Source: Stenotrophomonas sp. ASS1 | GTDB lineage: Bacteria > Pseudomonadota > Gammaproteobacteria > Xanthomonadales > Xanthomonadaceae | Reading direction: 5' to 3' | Assembly (NCBI RefSeq): GCF_004346925.1 | Contig: NZ_CP031167.1 | Location: forward strand, 1 to 64,000 | DNA length: 64,000 nucleotides | In this document: positions 47,047 to 55,985 of the stretch, piece after piece | How the letters are laid out: the number at the start of each line of letters is the position of its first letter | Numbering within the stretch: position 1 is the first letter of the stretch | Made by a program: the position numbers and the translations under genes | The notes under the pieces: generated by a model | What the model was told of the DNA's origin: nothing | Seen by the model: only the letters and a program-made list of their open reading frames with translations | Databases searched by the model: none

Positions 47047-48651
47047 ATGCAACGACGCGACTTCATCCGCAATGCCTCCCTCGCCCTGGCTGCATTCGGC
47101 CTGCCGTCCCTGCCCGCGTGCGCGGCCAGCAAGAGCGGCCAGATGGGCCTGCGCCGCCTCGGCCAGCCGCAGCCGTTCGACTTCGCCACCCTGAAGGGCC
47201 AGGCGCGCGCGCTGGCACAGGCACCCTACAAGAGCCACAAGCGGGTGCTGCCGGGCCGCCTGGAAGGCCTGGACTGGGACCAGTACCAGTCGATCGGCTA
47301 CCGCCAGGACCATGCGCTGTGGGCTGACCAGCCGGGCAAGTTCCAGGCCAAGTTCTTCCACCTGGGCCTGTACTTCCACTCGCCGGTGCGCATGTTCGAC
47401 GTGGTCGACGGCAAGGCGCAGGAGCTGGCCTATGACGGCGCGGCGTTCAACTACGGCAAGAGCGGCATCAAGGACGGCGAGCTGCCGGCCGATCTGGGCT
47501 TCGCCGGCTTCCGCCTGAACACCCGCAAGGACACCGACCGCGACTTCGCGGCCTTCCTCGGCGCCAGCTACTTCCGCGCGGTCGGCAAGGAAGGCCAGTA
47601 CGGCCAGTCCGCGCGCGGCCTGGCGATCGACACCGGCATGGGCAAGCCGGAGGAATTCCCGGACTTCATCGCCTACTACCTGGAGCAGCCGTCGGCCGAT
47701 TCGGAGACGATCGTGGTCTACGGCCTGCTGGATTCGCCCAGCGTGGCCGGTGCCTACCGCTTCGCCATCACCAATGGTGATGTGCTGCTGATGGACATCG
47801 ACAGCGCGCTGTACCCGCGCAAGGCGATCGAGCGGCTGGGCATCGCCCCGTGCACCAGCATGTACCAGGTGGGCGAGAACGACCGCCGCATGGCATGGGA
47901 CTGGCGCCCGGAGATCCACGACACCGATGGCCTGTCGCTGTGGACCGGTGCCGGCGAATGGATCTGGCGACCGCTGCTGAATCCGCGCAACCTGCGCTTC
48001 AACATGTTCGTCGACCGCAACCCGCGTGGTTTCGGCCTGCTGCAGCGCGACCGCAACTTCGACCACTACCAGGACGACGGCGTGTTCTACGAGAAGCGCC
48101 CCTGCCTGTGGGTGGAGCCGAAGGGCGAATGGGGCGAGGGCTCGGTGCAGCTGGTGGAGATTCCCACCGTGGACGAGACCTTCGACAACATCGTGGCGTT
48201 CTGGAACCCGAAGGAAAAGCCGCAGCCGGGCCAGGAGCTGCTGGTCGGCTACCGCCTGTACTGGGGCGCCGAGCCGCCGGCACGGCCGCCGCTGGCGCAC
48301 TGCGTGGCCAGCCGCACCGGCCTGGGTGGCGTGGTCGGCAAGAAGCGCGAGTATTTCAGCTGGCGCTTCGCGGTGGACTTCGAAGGCGGCGAACTGGCCA
48401 GGCTGATCGACAAGGGCGAGGTCGAGGCCGTGGTGGAAGCCAGCCGTGGCCGGGTCGAGATCGTGTCGGCGCGCCCGCTGCGCGAGATCAACGGCTACCG
48501 CGCGATGTTCGACCTGGTGCCGCCGGAAGGCAGCACCGAGCAGATCGACATCCGTCTGTTCCTGCGCAGTGGCGGCAAGACCCTCACCGAGACCTGGCTG
48601 TACCAGTACACCCCGCCGCCGGCAGGTGCGCCGGAGCGCACGCTGTACTGA
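47047..48651 (+). CDS. opgD: Periplasmic glucan biosynthesis protein OpgD
   Basis: OpgD (MdoD) takes part in making osmoregulated periplasmic glucans and controls their structure. The 534-residue protein starts with a Tat signal (RRDFIRNASLALAAFGL), as expected for OpgD rather than OpgG, and contains the Mdo-family domain (YLEQPSADSETIVVYGLLD, NDRRMAWDWRPEIHDTDGLS, FYEKRPCLWVEPKG). The partner glucosyltransferase OpgH is not in the window. A TATGAT at 47008-47013 may be its -10 element. It is closed by the hairpin at 48664-48688. Confidence 0.93.
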   Translation: MQRRDFIRNASLALAAFGLPSLPACAASKSGQMGLRRLGQPQPFDFATLKGQARALAQAPYKSHKRVLPGRLEGLDWDQYQSIGYRQDHALWADQPGKFQAKFFHLGLYFHSPVRMFDVVDGKAQELAYDGAAFNYGKSGIKDGELPADLGFAGFRLNTRKDTDRDFAAFLGASYFRAVGKEGQYGQSARGLAIDTGMGKPEEFPDFIAYYLEQPSADSETIVVYGLLDSPSVAGAYRFAITNGDVLLMDIDSALYPRKAIERLGIAPCTSMYQVGENDRRMAWDWRPEIHDTDGLSLWTGAGEWIWRPLLNPRNLRFNMFVDRNPRGFGLLQRDRNFDHYQDDGVFYEKRPCLWVEPKGEWGEGSVQLVEIPTVDETFDNIVAFWNPKEKPQPGQELLVGYRLYWGAEPPARPPLAHCVASRTGLGGVVGKKREYFSWRFAVDFEGGELARLIDKGEVEAVVEASRGRVEIVSARPLREINGYRAMFDLVPPEGSTEQIDIRLFLRSGGKTLTETWLYQYTPPPAGAPERTLY

Positions 48652-48663
48652 ATGGATGCGGCC

Positions 48664-48693
48664 CGGTGCCGGCTACATGCCGGCACCGTTGTT
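48664..48693 (+). terminator. Terminator of opgD
   Basis: CGGTGCCGGC and GCCGGCACCG form a 10-bp stem with a 5-base loop, followed by TTGTTTC, a short T-rich stretch. Confidence 0.7.
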
Positions 48694-49398
48694 TCAAGGC
48701 TTGCTGTCGGTGGCGTGCGACTGGGTTGGCACACCCACTTCCACCGTGCCCCGGCGGATCTTCATCCAGGTTTCGTCCTGCCAGCGTTCGTACTGCTTCG
48801 GGTCCCAGTACTTCGGGTCGTAGAGGCGATCGGCCTTGATGGTGCGGGAGATTCCGCCGTCCATGTACACGATGTCGACGTTGTTGGACATCGAGCCGAC
48901 GCGGCTGCCGGTCATCTCGCGGCGCCCCTTTCTGAGCACTTCGGCCATGCGTGGGCGCGCGACTTCGTCACCATACTCGGCGCGCAGCGCGCTTGCCTGC
49001 GCGCGCGCCGCATCATGCTGCTCCAGCGGCAGCGTGGCCCAGTACTCGTTGCGCAGCTCGACGAACAACGGATAGCCACGTTCGGCCGCCACCTCCATCC
49101 AGGCATAGGCCATGACCGGATTGCGCGGCTGCTCTACCCCGTACCAGTACATCTCGCCGAGGTAGCCCTGGGCAGGCTTGTCCGCATACCGCGCGGCCAG
49201 CCGGAAGTTGTCCATCGCGCCGTTGACATCGTTGCGACGCAGCGCGTTGACGCCCCATTGCCGGTACATCATGTCCGGGTGGCTGTCCATGAAACCGGCG
49301 CCGATCACCGCCGCATCGTCTTCACCTGACGGGCGCTCGGCCGCGGTGGCCAGCAGGGGCAGCAACAGCAGCGGCAGCAGCAGGAGGGCAGAGCGCAT
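48694..49398 (-). CDS. Secreted Sel1-like repeat protein
   Basis: The 234-residue protein has a strongly hydrophobic signal peptide (LLLLPLLLLPLLATAA) and Sel1/TPR-like repeats in the middle (NALRRNDVNGAMDNFRLAA, QGYLGEMYWYGVEQPRNPVM). Sel1 repeats mediate protein contacts in the periplasm. The C-terminal 70 residues are charged, with many Arg and Lys. The function is unknown. The gene converges on opgD, and its 3' end overlaps the region just after the opgD terminator. Confidence 0.75.
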   Translation of the reverse strand: MRSALLLLPLLLLPLLATAAERPSGEDDAAVIGAGFMDSHPDMMYRQWGVNALRRNDVNGAMDNFRLAARYADKPAQGYLGEMYWYGVEQPRNPVMAYAWMEVAAERGYPLFVELRNEYWATLPLEQHDAARAQASALRAEYGDEVARPRMAEVLRKGRREMTGSRVGSMSNNVDIVYMDGGISRTIKADRLYDPKYWDPKQYERWQDETWMKIRRGTVEVGVPTQSHATDSKP

Positions 49399-49493
49399 GT
49401 CGGACGTCCAGTTCGGCAGCAGGGGAGCCGCAGCCTAGGCGCGACAGCGCGTGCTTGTAAACCGCTGGAGGTCATGGCGCACCGGCGCGCCTG

Positions 49494-50114
49494 CTACAGC
49501 GGCAGCGGCGCCTGCGCCGGATCGATCCGCCCTTCACCGCGGGTGATCTTCTTGAACTCGGCGCGGCTGACCGACACGTAGCGGTCGTTGCCGCCGATCT
49601 CCACCTGCGGGCCGTCCTGCACCGCGTGGCCATGCTCGTCCACACGCACCGTCATCGTCGCCTTCTTGCCGCTGTGGCAGATGGTCTTGATCTCCTGCAT
49701 CTCATCGGCCCAGGCCAGCAGGTACTGGCTGCCTTCGAACAGCTCGCCGCGGAAGTCGGTGCGCAGGCCGTAGCACAGCACCGGAATGCGCAGCTGGTCG
49801 ACCACTTCGCTGAGCTGCCAGACCTGGGCGCGGGTCAGGAACTGCGCCTCGTCCACCAGCACGCAGCCCATCGGGCCGTTGGCTGCCAGATCCTGCTCGA
49901 CCCAGCGCTGCAGGTCGGTATCGCGGTCGAAGGCCATGCCGTCCGCACGCAGGCCGATCCGCGAGGCGACCACGCCGGCGCCGGCACGATCGTCCAGGCG
50001 CGGGGTCAGGATCGCCACCCGCATGCCGCGCTCGCGGTAGTTGTGGGCGCTCTGCAGCAGGGTGGTGGTCTTGCCGGCGTTCATCGCCGAATAGTAGAAG
50101 TAGAGCTTGGCCAT
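49494..50114 (-). CDS. tdk: Thymidine kinase
   Basis: Tdk phosphorylates thymidine in the salvage pathway. The 206-residue type II enzyme has a P-loop MNAGKTT (Gly14-Lys15-Thr16), the DEAQFL motif and the C-terminal lasso region. In E. coli Tdk a structural zinc is held by cysteines in ICFC and in SVC; here these positions read ICHS and SVSR, so the zinc site looks lost. TACAAT 6 nt before the start suggests a leaderless message. It is divergent from rep. Confidence 0.93.
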   Translation of the reverse strand: MAKLYFYYSAMNAGKTTTLLQSAHNYRERGMRVAILTPRLDDRAGAGVVASRIGLRADGMAFDRDTDLQRWVEQDLAANGPMGCVLVDEAQFLTRAQVWQLSEVVDQLRIPVLCYGLRTDFRGELFEGSQYLLAWADEMQEIKTICHSGKKATMTVRVDEHGHAVQDGPQVEIGGNDRYVSVSRAEFKKITRGEGRIDPAQAPLPL

Positions 50115-50120
50115 CGACGG

Positions 50121-50126
50121 ATTGTA
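50121..50126 (-). promoter_or_regulatory. -10 element, leaderless tdk mRNA
   Basis: On the minus strand TACAAT, then 6 nt, then the tdk ATG at 50114. Confidence 0.55.
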
Positions 50127-50200
50127 CGCCGCAGCCCCGCTTCGCCGAAGCCGTTCAGCAACCCCACCGGCGGCCCGCTGTGGTCGTCACCCGGCCCCGC

Positions 50201-50206
50201 TACAAT
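50201..50206 (+). promoter_or_regulatory. -10 element near the rep start
   Basis: TACAAT lies 9 nt before the rep ATG, again leaving no room for a ribosome-binding site, so the message is leaderless or nearly so. Confidence 0.5.
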
Positions 50207-50215
50207 CCCCATCCC

Positions 50216-52192
50216 ATGCACGGTCTCAATCCCCCCCAAGCCGCCGCCGTCCTGCACATCGAAGGTCCATTGCTGGTGCTCGCCGGCGCGGGCAGCGGCA
50301 AGACGCGTGTGATCGTGGAAAAGATCGCCCACCTGATCGGTTGCGGCCGCTATCCGGCGCGCCGCATCGCGGCGATCACCTTCACCAACAAGTCGGCCAA
50401 GGAAATGCGCGAGCGCGTGGCCAAGCGCCTGCGCGAGCAGGACGCCGACGAGGTGACCATCTGCACCTTCCATGCGCTGGGCCTGAAGTTCCTGCAGATC
50501 GAGCACGCGGCCGTTGGCCTGAAGCGGGGCTTCTCGATCTTCGATGCCGACGATGCCGCTGCGCAGATCAAGGACCTGATGTACGGGGCCAAGCCTGATG
50601 ACATCGAGGACATGAAGAACCTGGTGTCGCGCGCGAAGAACGCCGGCCTGTCGCCCGAACAGGCGATGGCCGCCGCGCGCAGCAATCGCGAGAAGGAAGC
50701 GGCCAGCGTCTACGAGCGCTACCAGCTGCGCCTGACCGCGTTCAATGCGGTCGACTTCGATGATCTGATCCGTCTGCCGGTGCAGATCCTGGAAGAAAAT
50801 CCGGAGATCGCGCTGGCCTGGCGCGAGCGCATCGGCTACCTGCTGGTGGACGAATGCCAGGACACCAACGACGCGCAGTACCGGCTGCTCAAGCAACTGG
50901 CCGGTGACAAGGGCAACTTCACCTGCGTGGGTGACGATGACCAGTCGATCTATGCCTGGCGCGGCGCCAATCCGGAAAACCTGCAGCAGATGGGGCGCGA
51001 CTACCCTGCGCTGGAAATCATCAAGCTGGAGCAGAACTACCGCTGCTCCAACCGCGTGCTGCGCGCCGCCAATGCGCTGATCGCCAACAACCCGCATGAG
51101 CACCTGAAGAAGCTGTGGAGCGATCAGGCGGACGGTGAACGCATCCGCGTATGGGAATGCCGCAACAGCGAGCACGAAGCGGAAAAGGTCGCGGCCGAGA
51201 TCGCCTTCGTGGCGCAGTCGCGCAACGTGCCGTGGAGTGATTTCTGCATCCTGTTCCGCGGCAACTTCCAGTCACGGCCGCTGGAAAAGGCGATGCAGCT
51301 GCTGCGCATCCCTTACCACCTGACCGGCGGCACCATGTTCCTGGAGCGCCAGGAAGTGAAGGACACCCTGGCCTGGTTGCGGCTGCTGGTGAATCCGGAC
51401 GACGACACCGCGTTCATGCGTGCGGTGCAGTCGCCCAAGCGCGACGTCGGTGCCGGCACGCTGGCCAGGCTGGCCGAGCTGGCGCAGGAAAAGGACATGC
51501 CGATGGCACAGGCTGCCGAGGCGATCGGCGCCCTGCAGCAGCTGCCGCCTCGCGCCGCCAACAGCCTGGCCCGCTTCACCGACATCCTGCGCGACCTGCG
51601 CGCGCAGATGCGCCAGGTCACCTCGGGCGACATGATCCGCAAGGTCGCCAAGGAATCGGGCCTGCTCAGCGAACTGCGCCAGCAGGCCAAGGAAGAGGCA
51701 AGTTACCAGCGCCGTGCCAACAACATCGAGGAACTGGCGCAGTGGTTCGAGGGGGGCCCGCGCGGTGCCACTGCCGCCGACCTGGCCGGCCAGCTGGCGC
51801 TGCTGTCGCGCAGCGACAAGGACGAGGGCGGCAACCAGGTGCGCATGATGACCATGCACGCCTCCAAGGGCCTGGAATTCCCGTACGTGTTCATCGTGGG
51901 CTGCGAGGATGGCGTGCTGCCGCACCAGGTCAGCCTGGACGAGGGCAACCTGCAGGAAGAGCGGCGCCTGCTGTACGTGGGCATCACCCGCGCCAAGATC
52001 CAGTTGTGGATGAGTTACAGCAAGCTGACCCGCAAGTTCGGTGAGCACGTGCGGTTGAAGCCGAGCCGGTTCTTCGAGGAGATTCCGGCGGAGGAGATCC
52101 AGCGCGATGGTGCTGATCCGGTGGCCGATGCGGTGCGCAAGAAGGAACGGGCGAGTGCGGGGTTGGCGGCGATCGAGGCGTTGTTCGATTGA
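50216..52192 (+). CDS. rep: ATP-dependent DNA helicase Rep
   Basis: Rep is a 3'-5' SF1A helicase that helps forks pass DNA-bound proteins. The 658-residue protein starts MHGLNPPQAAAVLHIEGP and has all SF1 motifs: Walker A GAGSGKT (24-30), TFTNKSAKEM, LLVDECQDTND, GDDDQSIYAWRGA, QNYRCS, TMHASKGLEFPYVF and YVGITRA. The C-terminal tail and the length match Rep rather than UvrD. A TACAAT hexamer lies 9 nt before the start. The gene diverges from tdk. Confidence 0.97.
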   Translation: MHGLNPPQAAAVLHIEGPLLVLAGAGSGKTRVIVEKIAHLIGCGRYPARRIAAITFTNKSAKEMRERVAKRLREQDADEVTICTFHALGLKFLQIEHAAVGLKRGFSIFDADDAAAQIKDLMYGAKPDDIEDMKNLVSRAKNAGLSPEQAMAAARSNREKEAASVYERYQLRLTAFNAVDFDDLIRLPVQILEENPEIALAWRERIGYLLVDECQDTNDAQYRLLKQLAGDKGNFTCVGDDDQSIYAWRGANPENLQQMGRDYPALEIIKLEQNYRCSNRVLRAANALIANNPHEHLKKLWSDQADGERIRVWECRNSEHEAEKVAAEIAFVAQSRNVPWSDFCILFRGNFQSRPLEKAMQLLRIPYHLTGGTMFLERQEVKDTLAWLRLLVNPDDDTAFMRAVQSPKRDVGAGTLARLAELAQEKDMPMAQAAEAIGALQQLPPRAANSLARFTDILRDLRAQMRQVTSGDMIRKVAKESGLLSELRQQAKEEASYQRRANNIEELAQWFEGGPRGATAADLAGQLALLSRSDKDEGGNQVRMMTMHASKGLEFPYVFIVGCEDGVLPHQVSLDEGNLQEERRLLYVGITRAKIQLWMSYSKLTRKFGEHVRLKPSRFFEEIPAEEIQRDGADPVADAVRKKERASAGLAAIEALFD

Positions 52193-52530
52193 TCGGCGAA
52201 CGGCGCAGCCCCTCGTGGTTGGCGCCGTTCGCAATGCATTCGTGGGGGCCGGGCGGGTGGGCCGGTCGCGACACGCCGTAAACCCATCCATGGGGGCTCG
52301 GCCGCGGCTTGCTCGTGTGCGCTGTCCTGCGCACACGGCAAGACCGGGGTTGGGCGTCCTGCCCAACCCGCCCGAGGCATGCCTCGGGCCCATGCCGCGG
52401 ACGGTCCCGCCCAGCCCACCCGCCCGGCCTCTGACAGTTTCCGTGCGCGCCAGCCACGGAAAAGAAAAAGAAAATCAAAAGCAACCGCCGGGGGTGAGGC
52501 AGAATCGGGGTTTCGGCTGGAGGTCTGCGC
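52193..52530. other. Gene-free interval with dispersed element
   Basis: No gene is supported in this 338-base stretch. It contains GACACGCCGTAAACCC (52270-52285) and CCATGGGGGCTCG (52288-52300), both also present at 18966-19076, and ends in a purine-rich tract (52450-52480) before the GNAT gene. It looks like a copy of a larger dispersed intergenic element. Confidence 0.6.
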
Positions 52531-53058
52531 GTGCATCCAATTGAAAGTGAACGCCTGCGCCTGCGTGCGATTGAACCTGATCGCGATGCGGCGCCGATGC
52601 TGGCGCTGTTGAATGATCCGGGCTTCGTGCGCTTCATTGGTGACCGCAATGTGCGCAGTGAAGAGCAGGCGCGTGAGTACATCGCGCTGCGGGTGCTGCA
52701 CAGCTATGCGTTGAATGGGTTCGGCATGTATGCCATCGAGCGGTTGTCCGATGGGGCGTGGCTGGGCAATGCCGGGCTGGTGCGCCGCGATGGCCTGCCG
52801 GGGCCGGACATCGGCTACGCGGTGCTGTCTGAATTCGCCGGGCAGGGTTATGCCGGTGAGGCGGCGCGGGCGGTGTTCGCGCATGCGCGCGCTGAGCTGG
52901 GCCTGCAGGATCTGTACGGCATCACCGATCTGGACAACGTGGTGTCCGGGAAGATCCTGCTGGGCCTGGGCATGCAGGAGCGCGGGGTGATCCAGTTGCC
53001 GGGCATCGAAACGCCCAGCCGGCTGTACGCCACCTTGGGTGCGGCTGACGTCGGGTAG
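52531..53058 (+). CDS. GNAT-family N-acetyltransferase (RimJ/RimL-like)
   Basis: The 175-residue protein is a GNAT acetyltransferase of the RimJ/RimL group. It begins ERLRLRAIEPDRD and has the acetyl-CoA-binding stretch YAVLSEFAGQGYAGEAARAV (about residues 98-117, Q/RxxGxG/A-like). The substrate, possibly a ribosomal protein N-terminus or a small molecule, is unknown. The GTG start at 52531 is supported by a GGAGG ribosome-binding site 8 bases upstream. Its TAG stop codon lies in the GTAG of a SMAG palindrome. Confidence 0.85.
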   Translation: MHPIESERLRLRAIEPDRDAAPMLALLNDPGFVRFIGDRNVRSEEQAREYIALRVLHSYALNGFGMYAIERLSDGAWLGNAGLVRRDGLPGPDIGYAVLSEFAGQGYAGEAARAVFAHARAELGLQDLYGITDLDNVVSGKILLGLGMQERGVIQLPGIETPSRLYATLGAADVG

Positions 53059-53077
53059 TGCCGGCCGCTGGCCGGCA
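53055..53077. repeat. SMAG-type palindrome supplying the GNAT stop codon
   Basis: GTAGTGCCGGCC-type unit; its first TAG is the stop of the GNAT gene. Confidence 0.9.
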
Positions 53078-53097
53078 CAGTAGCAGCTGACGGTGGA

Positions 53098-53150
53098 TGC
53101 CGACCGTTGGTCGGCACGATTCAGATGCAGTGCCGACCAACGGTCGGCAC
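53098..53150. repeat. Inverted pair of TGCCGACC-type palindromes
   Basis: TGCCGACCGTTGGTCGGCAC (53098-53117) and its near-exact complement at 53130-53150 are 12 bases apart. The arm sequence differs from the SMAG units nearby, and there is no GTAG end. Confidence 0.88.
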
Positions 53151-53163
53151 CCACGGCGCTGTT

Positions 53164-53814
53164 TCAACCGCGCAGTTCGGCCAGCTGCGCCTGCAGCTCG
53201 GCCACGGCCGCTTCCAGCTGGGCCACGCGCTCGGCCAGGGCCGGATCGGCCGCGTCGCTGCCACCGCCGCTGCTGGCGTACCTGGCCGCAAGCGCCGCGC
53301 CATCCACTTCGCCGCACAGCAGGTGCATGTAGCGGTCTTCGCGCTGGCCGCTGGCGCGCGGCAACACCACCAGCAGCGCGCGCTGCTGCAGGCGCTCGAT
53401 GGCGTGGCGGGCTTCGTTGGCGTCGGCAAAGCGGTGCAGGCGCTCGCTGCGCGTGACCAGTTCGCCCAGGGTCTGCGGCCCACGCAGCAGCAGCATCGCC
53501 AGCAGCACGGTCTGCTGCCGGGTCAGGTCCAGCGCGGCCTGCAGGCGGTGCTCGTAGCGGTCTGCGCGCGAGGAGAAGTGCTGGCGGGCCAGGCCCAGTG
53601 TCTCCAGTTGGCGCAGCGCGTGCTGCACGCTCCCGGCGTCGACGTTCATCACCGGCTCGCGGGCGGTCTTCTGGTTGGCGGCCGACTGGGCGGCGTTGAC
53701 CGTCAGCGGGTAGGTGTCCGGGGTGGTCGCCTCCTTCTCCACCAGGCAGCCCAGCAGGCGGGCCTGCACGGCGTCGAGCAGGGGGACGTCGGGGGTCTGG
53801 GTGGAATCGGTCAT
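53164..53814 (-). CDS. yceH: YceH/DUF480-family protein
   Basis: The 216-residue protein belongs to DUF480 (YceH), with [26 protein letters not shown] near the N-terminus and [22 protein letters not shown]. Its fold is two winged-helix domains, and the function is unknown. The C-terminal 40 residues form a predicted coiled coil ([20 protein letters not shown]). The start has a GGAGG ribosome-binding site. No operon partner is apparent. Confidence 0.92.
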   Translation of the reverse strand: MTDSTQTPDVPLLDAVQARLLGCLVEKEATTPDTYPLTVNAAQSAANQKTAREPVMNVDAGSVQHALRQLETLGLARQHFSSRADRYEHRLQAALDLTRQQTVLLAMLLLRGPQTLGELVTRSERLHRFADANEARHAIERLQQRALLVVLPRASGQREDRYMHLLCGEVDGAALAARYASSGGGSDAADPALAERVAQLEAAVAELQAQLAELRG

Positions 53815-53915
53815 GGCGGCCTCCGGAAGGGCAACGGGTCAACCGCCAAGCATAGCCGTCCCCGGGCCGGCTTTGCCGGTAAAATGCGCCGGTATATCTG
53901 ATTGCCGGTGAATCC

Positions 53916-54839
53916 ATGCGTCGTCCTGTTTCCCTGTCCCTGACCCTGCTCGCCACCGCGGCGCTGGGCCTGTCCGCCTGCAAGCGCGTGGATGCGCCTG
54001 CCGCCGAAGCCACTGCGCCGGAGGCCCCGGCCGCCGCTGCCAAGGCCGATGGCGCGCTCGATGCCACTGCCAACGACAACCTCAATGCGGTGCTGTGGAT
54101 GCAGCGTGCGCAGGAGTACAAGGCGATCACCGAGCAGACCTACCGTGCCGCCGCCGACCACCTGGATGCCGCGCTGAAGGAAGCCCACTGGGATGCGCTG
54201 GTGCCGGAAGAACGCGGCAACGAGGCCAAGGGCCTGAAGCCGGCCGTGGTGCTGGACGTGGATGAGACCGTGCTGGACAACTCGCCCTACCAGGCGCGCC
54301 TGGTCCGCGACGGCAAGGAATACGACGAGCTGACCTGGGACCAGTGGGTGGCCGAAAAGAAGGCCAAGGCCATTCCGGGCGTGGTTGATTTCGCCAAGGC
54401 CGCCAACGCCAAGGGCGTGACCCTGCTGTACATCTCCAACCGTGCCGTGCACCTGAAGGACGCGACCCTGGCCAACCTGCGCGAGCAGGGCCTGCCGGTG
54501 GCCGATGACAGCGTGTTCCTGGGCCTGGGTACCGTGGTCGAAGGCTGCGAGCAGGCCGGCAGCGAGAAGAACTGCCGCCGCCGCCTGGCCGGGCAGAAGT
54601 ACCGCGTGCTGATGCAGTTCGGCGACCAGCTGGGCGATTTCGTCGAAGTGACCGCCAACACCAACGACGGTCGTGACGCGCTGCTGCAGCAGTACCACGA
54701 CTGGTTCGGCGAGCGCTGGTGGATGCTGCCGAACCCGACCTACGGCGGCTTCGAGCCGGCGCAGTTCAACAACGACTACAGCCAGTCGCGCCAGGCCCGT
54801 CACGACGCCAAGCGCGCTGCGCTGGACTACGCACCGTGA
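53916..54839 (+). CDS. Lipoprotein e(P4)-family acid phosphatase/5'-nucleotidase
   Basis: The 307-residue protein is a HAD phosphatase of the e(P4) (class C acid phosphatase) family, with DVDETVLDN as the nucleophile motif and [11 protein letters not shown] in the second motif. It has a lipoprotein signal (LGLSAC, Cys22), so it faces outward at the outer or inner membrane. In Haemophilus the relative splits NMN and NADP to feed NAD uptake. Its stop codon overlaps the GTG of pyrF by four bases, so translation is coupled. Confidence 0.88.
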   Translation: MRRPVSLSLTLLATAALGLSACKRVDAPAAEATAPEAPAAAAKADGALDATANDNLNAVLWMQRAQEYKAITEQTYRAAADHLDAALKEAHWDALVPEERGNEAKGLKPAVVLDVDETVLDNSPYQARLVRDGKEYDELTWDQWVAEKKAKAIPGVVDFAKAANAKGVTLLYISNRAVHLKDATLANLREQGLPVADDSVFLGLGTVVEGCEQAGSEKNCRRRLAGQKYRVLMQFGDQLGDFVEVTANTNDGRDALLQQYHDWFGERWWMLPNPTYGGFEPAQFNNDYSQSRQARHDAKRAALDYAP

Positions 54840-55561
54840 GCCGCGCGCCACTGCCGCTGCGCGATGACGAGCGCCTGATCTTCGCGCTGGACGTGCCTGA
54901 CCGCGTGCAGGCGCTGGAGTGGGTCGACCGCCTCGGCGACAGCGTGGCGTTCTACAAGATCGGCATGGAACTGCTCGCCTCCGGCGAGTACTTCCAGGTG
55001 CTGGACGAGCTGGCCCGCCGCGACAAGCGCGTGTTCGTCGACCTGAAGTTCTTCGACATCCCGGCCACCGCCGCGGCGGTGATCAAGCGCCTGTCGCAGT
55101 GGCCGGTCAGCTACGCCACCATCCACGGCTGGCACCCGGCGATGATGGAAGCCTGCGCCGCCGCCAACAGCAGCGACATGCGCCTGCTGGCGGTGACCGT
55201 GCTGACCTCGATGGGCCGCCCGGACCTGGCGCAGATGGGCATCGACCGTGAGCCGGTGGACGTGGTGGTCGAGCGCGCGCTGGCCGCGCAGGCGGCCGGT
55301 ATCGATGGCGTGATCGCCTCGGGCCAGGAAGCCGGCCCGATCCGCGCCGCTACCGGCGCCGGGTTCTCGATCGTCTGTCCGGGCATCCGCCCCGGCGGCC
55401 CGGTCGGCGATGACCAGAAGCGTACCGTTGGCGTGGCCCAGGCCTTTGCCGATGGCGCCGATGCCATCGTGGTCGGTCGCCCGATCCGCCTGGCCGCCGA
55501 TCCGCAGGCCGCGGCCCGGGCCATCCAGCAGGAAATCGCGTCGGCGTTGGCTGCACGCTGA
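54836..55561 (+). CDS. pyrF: Orotidine 5'-phosphate decarboxylase
   Basis: PyrF makes UMP from OMP, the last step of pyrimidine synthesis. The 241-residue TIM-barrel enzyme has the catalytic motif [16 protein letters not shown] and the C-terminal DAIVVGRPI phosphate-binding region. It starts with GTG at 54836, overlapping the phosphatase gene. An intrinsic terminator follows at 55589-55623. The pairing of a phosphatase with pyrF is unusual and suggests a shared nucleotide context, but that is only inference. Confidence 0.95.
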   Translation: MSRAPLPLRDDERLIFALDVPDRVQALEWVDRLGDSVAFYKIGMELLASGEYFQVLDELARRDKRVFVDLKFFDIPATAAAVIKRLSQWPVSYATIHGWHPAMMEACAAANSSDMRLLAVTVLTSMGRPDLAQMGIDREPVDVVVERALAAQAAGIDGVIASGQEAGPIRAATGAGFSIVCPGIRPGGPVGDDQKRTVGVAQAFADGADAIVVGRPIRLAADPQAAARAIQQEIASALAAR

Positions 55562-55588
55562 GATTCCGCTGTGCAGTCTGCAGGCCCG

Positions 55589-55623
55589 AACGCCATCCCG
55601 ACCCGCGCGGGATGGCGTTTTTG
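55589..55623 (+). terminator. Terminator of pyrF
   Basis: AACGCCATCCCG (55589-55600) and CGGGATGGCGTT (55608-55619) form a perfect 12-bp stem with a 7-base loop, followed by a T-run (55618-55622). Confidence 0.93.
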
Positions 55624-55730
55624 CATCCGCCGAAGGACCGGTTGTGCCCGAATCGCCGCAAAACCTGCCGTAGATTTCATGGCCCCGGCGCAAGGCATCA
55701 GGCTACTCAATAAAATCAATGATTTATATG

Positions 55731-55879
55731 ACACTACGTGAAGTGTTGCCTTAACTTGAGCGGCAGCGTAGGATCGCCGCCATCCGGTCCTCGGACCGGA
55801 CATGTGCCACAACACTGTCCACCGGCCCTGCGCCGGCTTGAAGAGCCTGTGATCCTCGTGATCCCGGCTCTTTTTTTAT
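55731..55879 (+). ncRNA. Candidate small RNA between pyrF and the lipoprotein gene
   Basis: The segment shows several strong stems: AGTGTTG (55742-55748) pairs with CAACACT (55810-55816), TCCGGTCC and GGACCGGA form a perfect 8-bp hairpin (55783-55800), a CCGGC/GCCGG hairpin follows, and the segment ends in a terminator. The only promoter-like element is a TATATG (55725-55730) in an AT-rich stretch. No open reading frame is convincing. No small-RNA family could be assigned by eye; comparison with Rfam and with Xanthomonas sRNAs such as sX13 would be decisive. Confidence 0.5.
55841..55878 (+). terminator. Terminator closing the candidate small RNA
   Basis: AAGAGCC (55841-55847) and GGCTCTT (55866-55872), with an inner GATC/GATC stem, are followed by a run of seven T or more. 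Confidence 0.88.
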
Positions 55880-55985
55880 TCCGATCAGTGACTTGCACAA
55901 GCAACTGCGGAAACCGTGACGTCCCGGCTTGCCGCTGTCACCTCGCAGGCCGCAAGATGCGGACCGGTCCGGGGAGTCCGAGTGC

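Larger units (their letters stand above)
55562..55985. other. Gene-free interval pyrF-lipoprotein with two terminators
   Basis: No gene is supported in this 424-base stretch. It holds the pyrF terminator, an AT-rich promoter-like segment at about 55700-55735, and a structured segment ending in a second strong terminator at 55878, which together suggest a small RNA gene. Confidence 0.7.

Noticed and set aside
46003..48300. 765-codon open frame antisense to mutM and opgD
   Set aside because: It crosses two well-supported genes on the other strand and has no recognisable domain.
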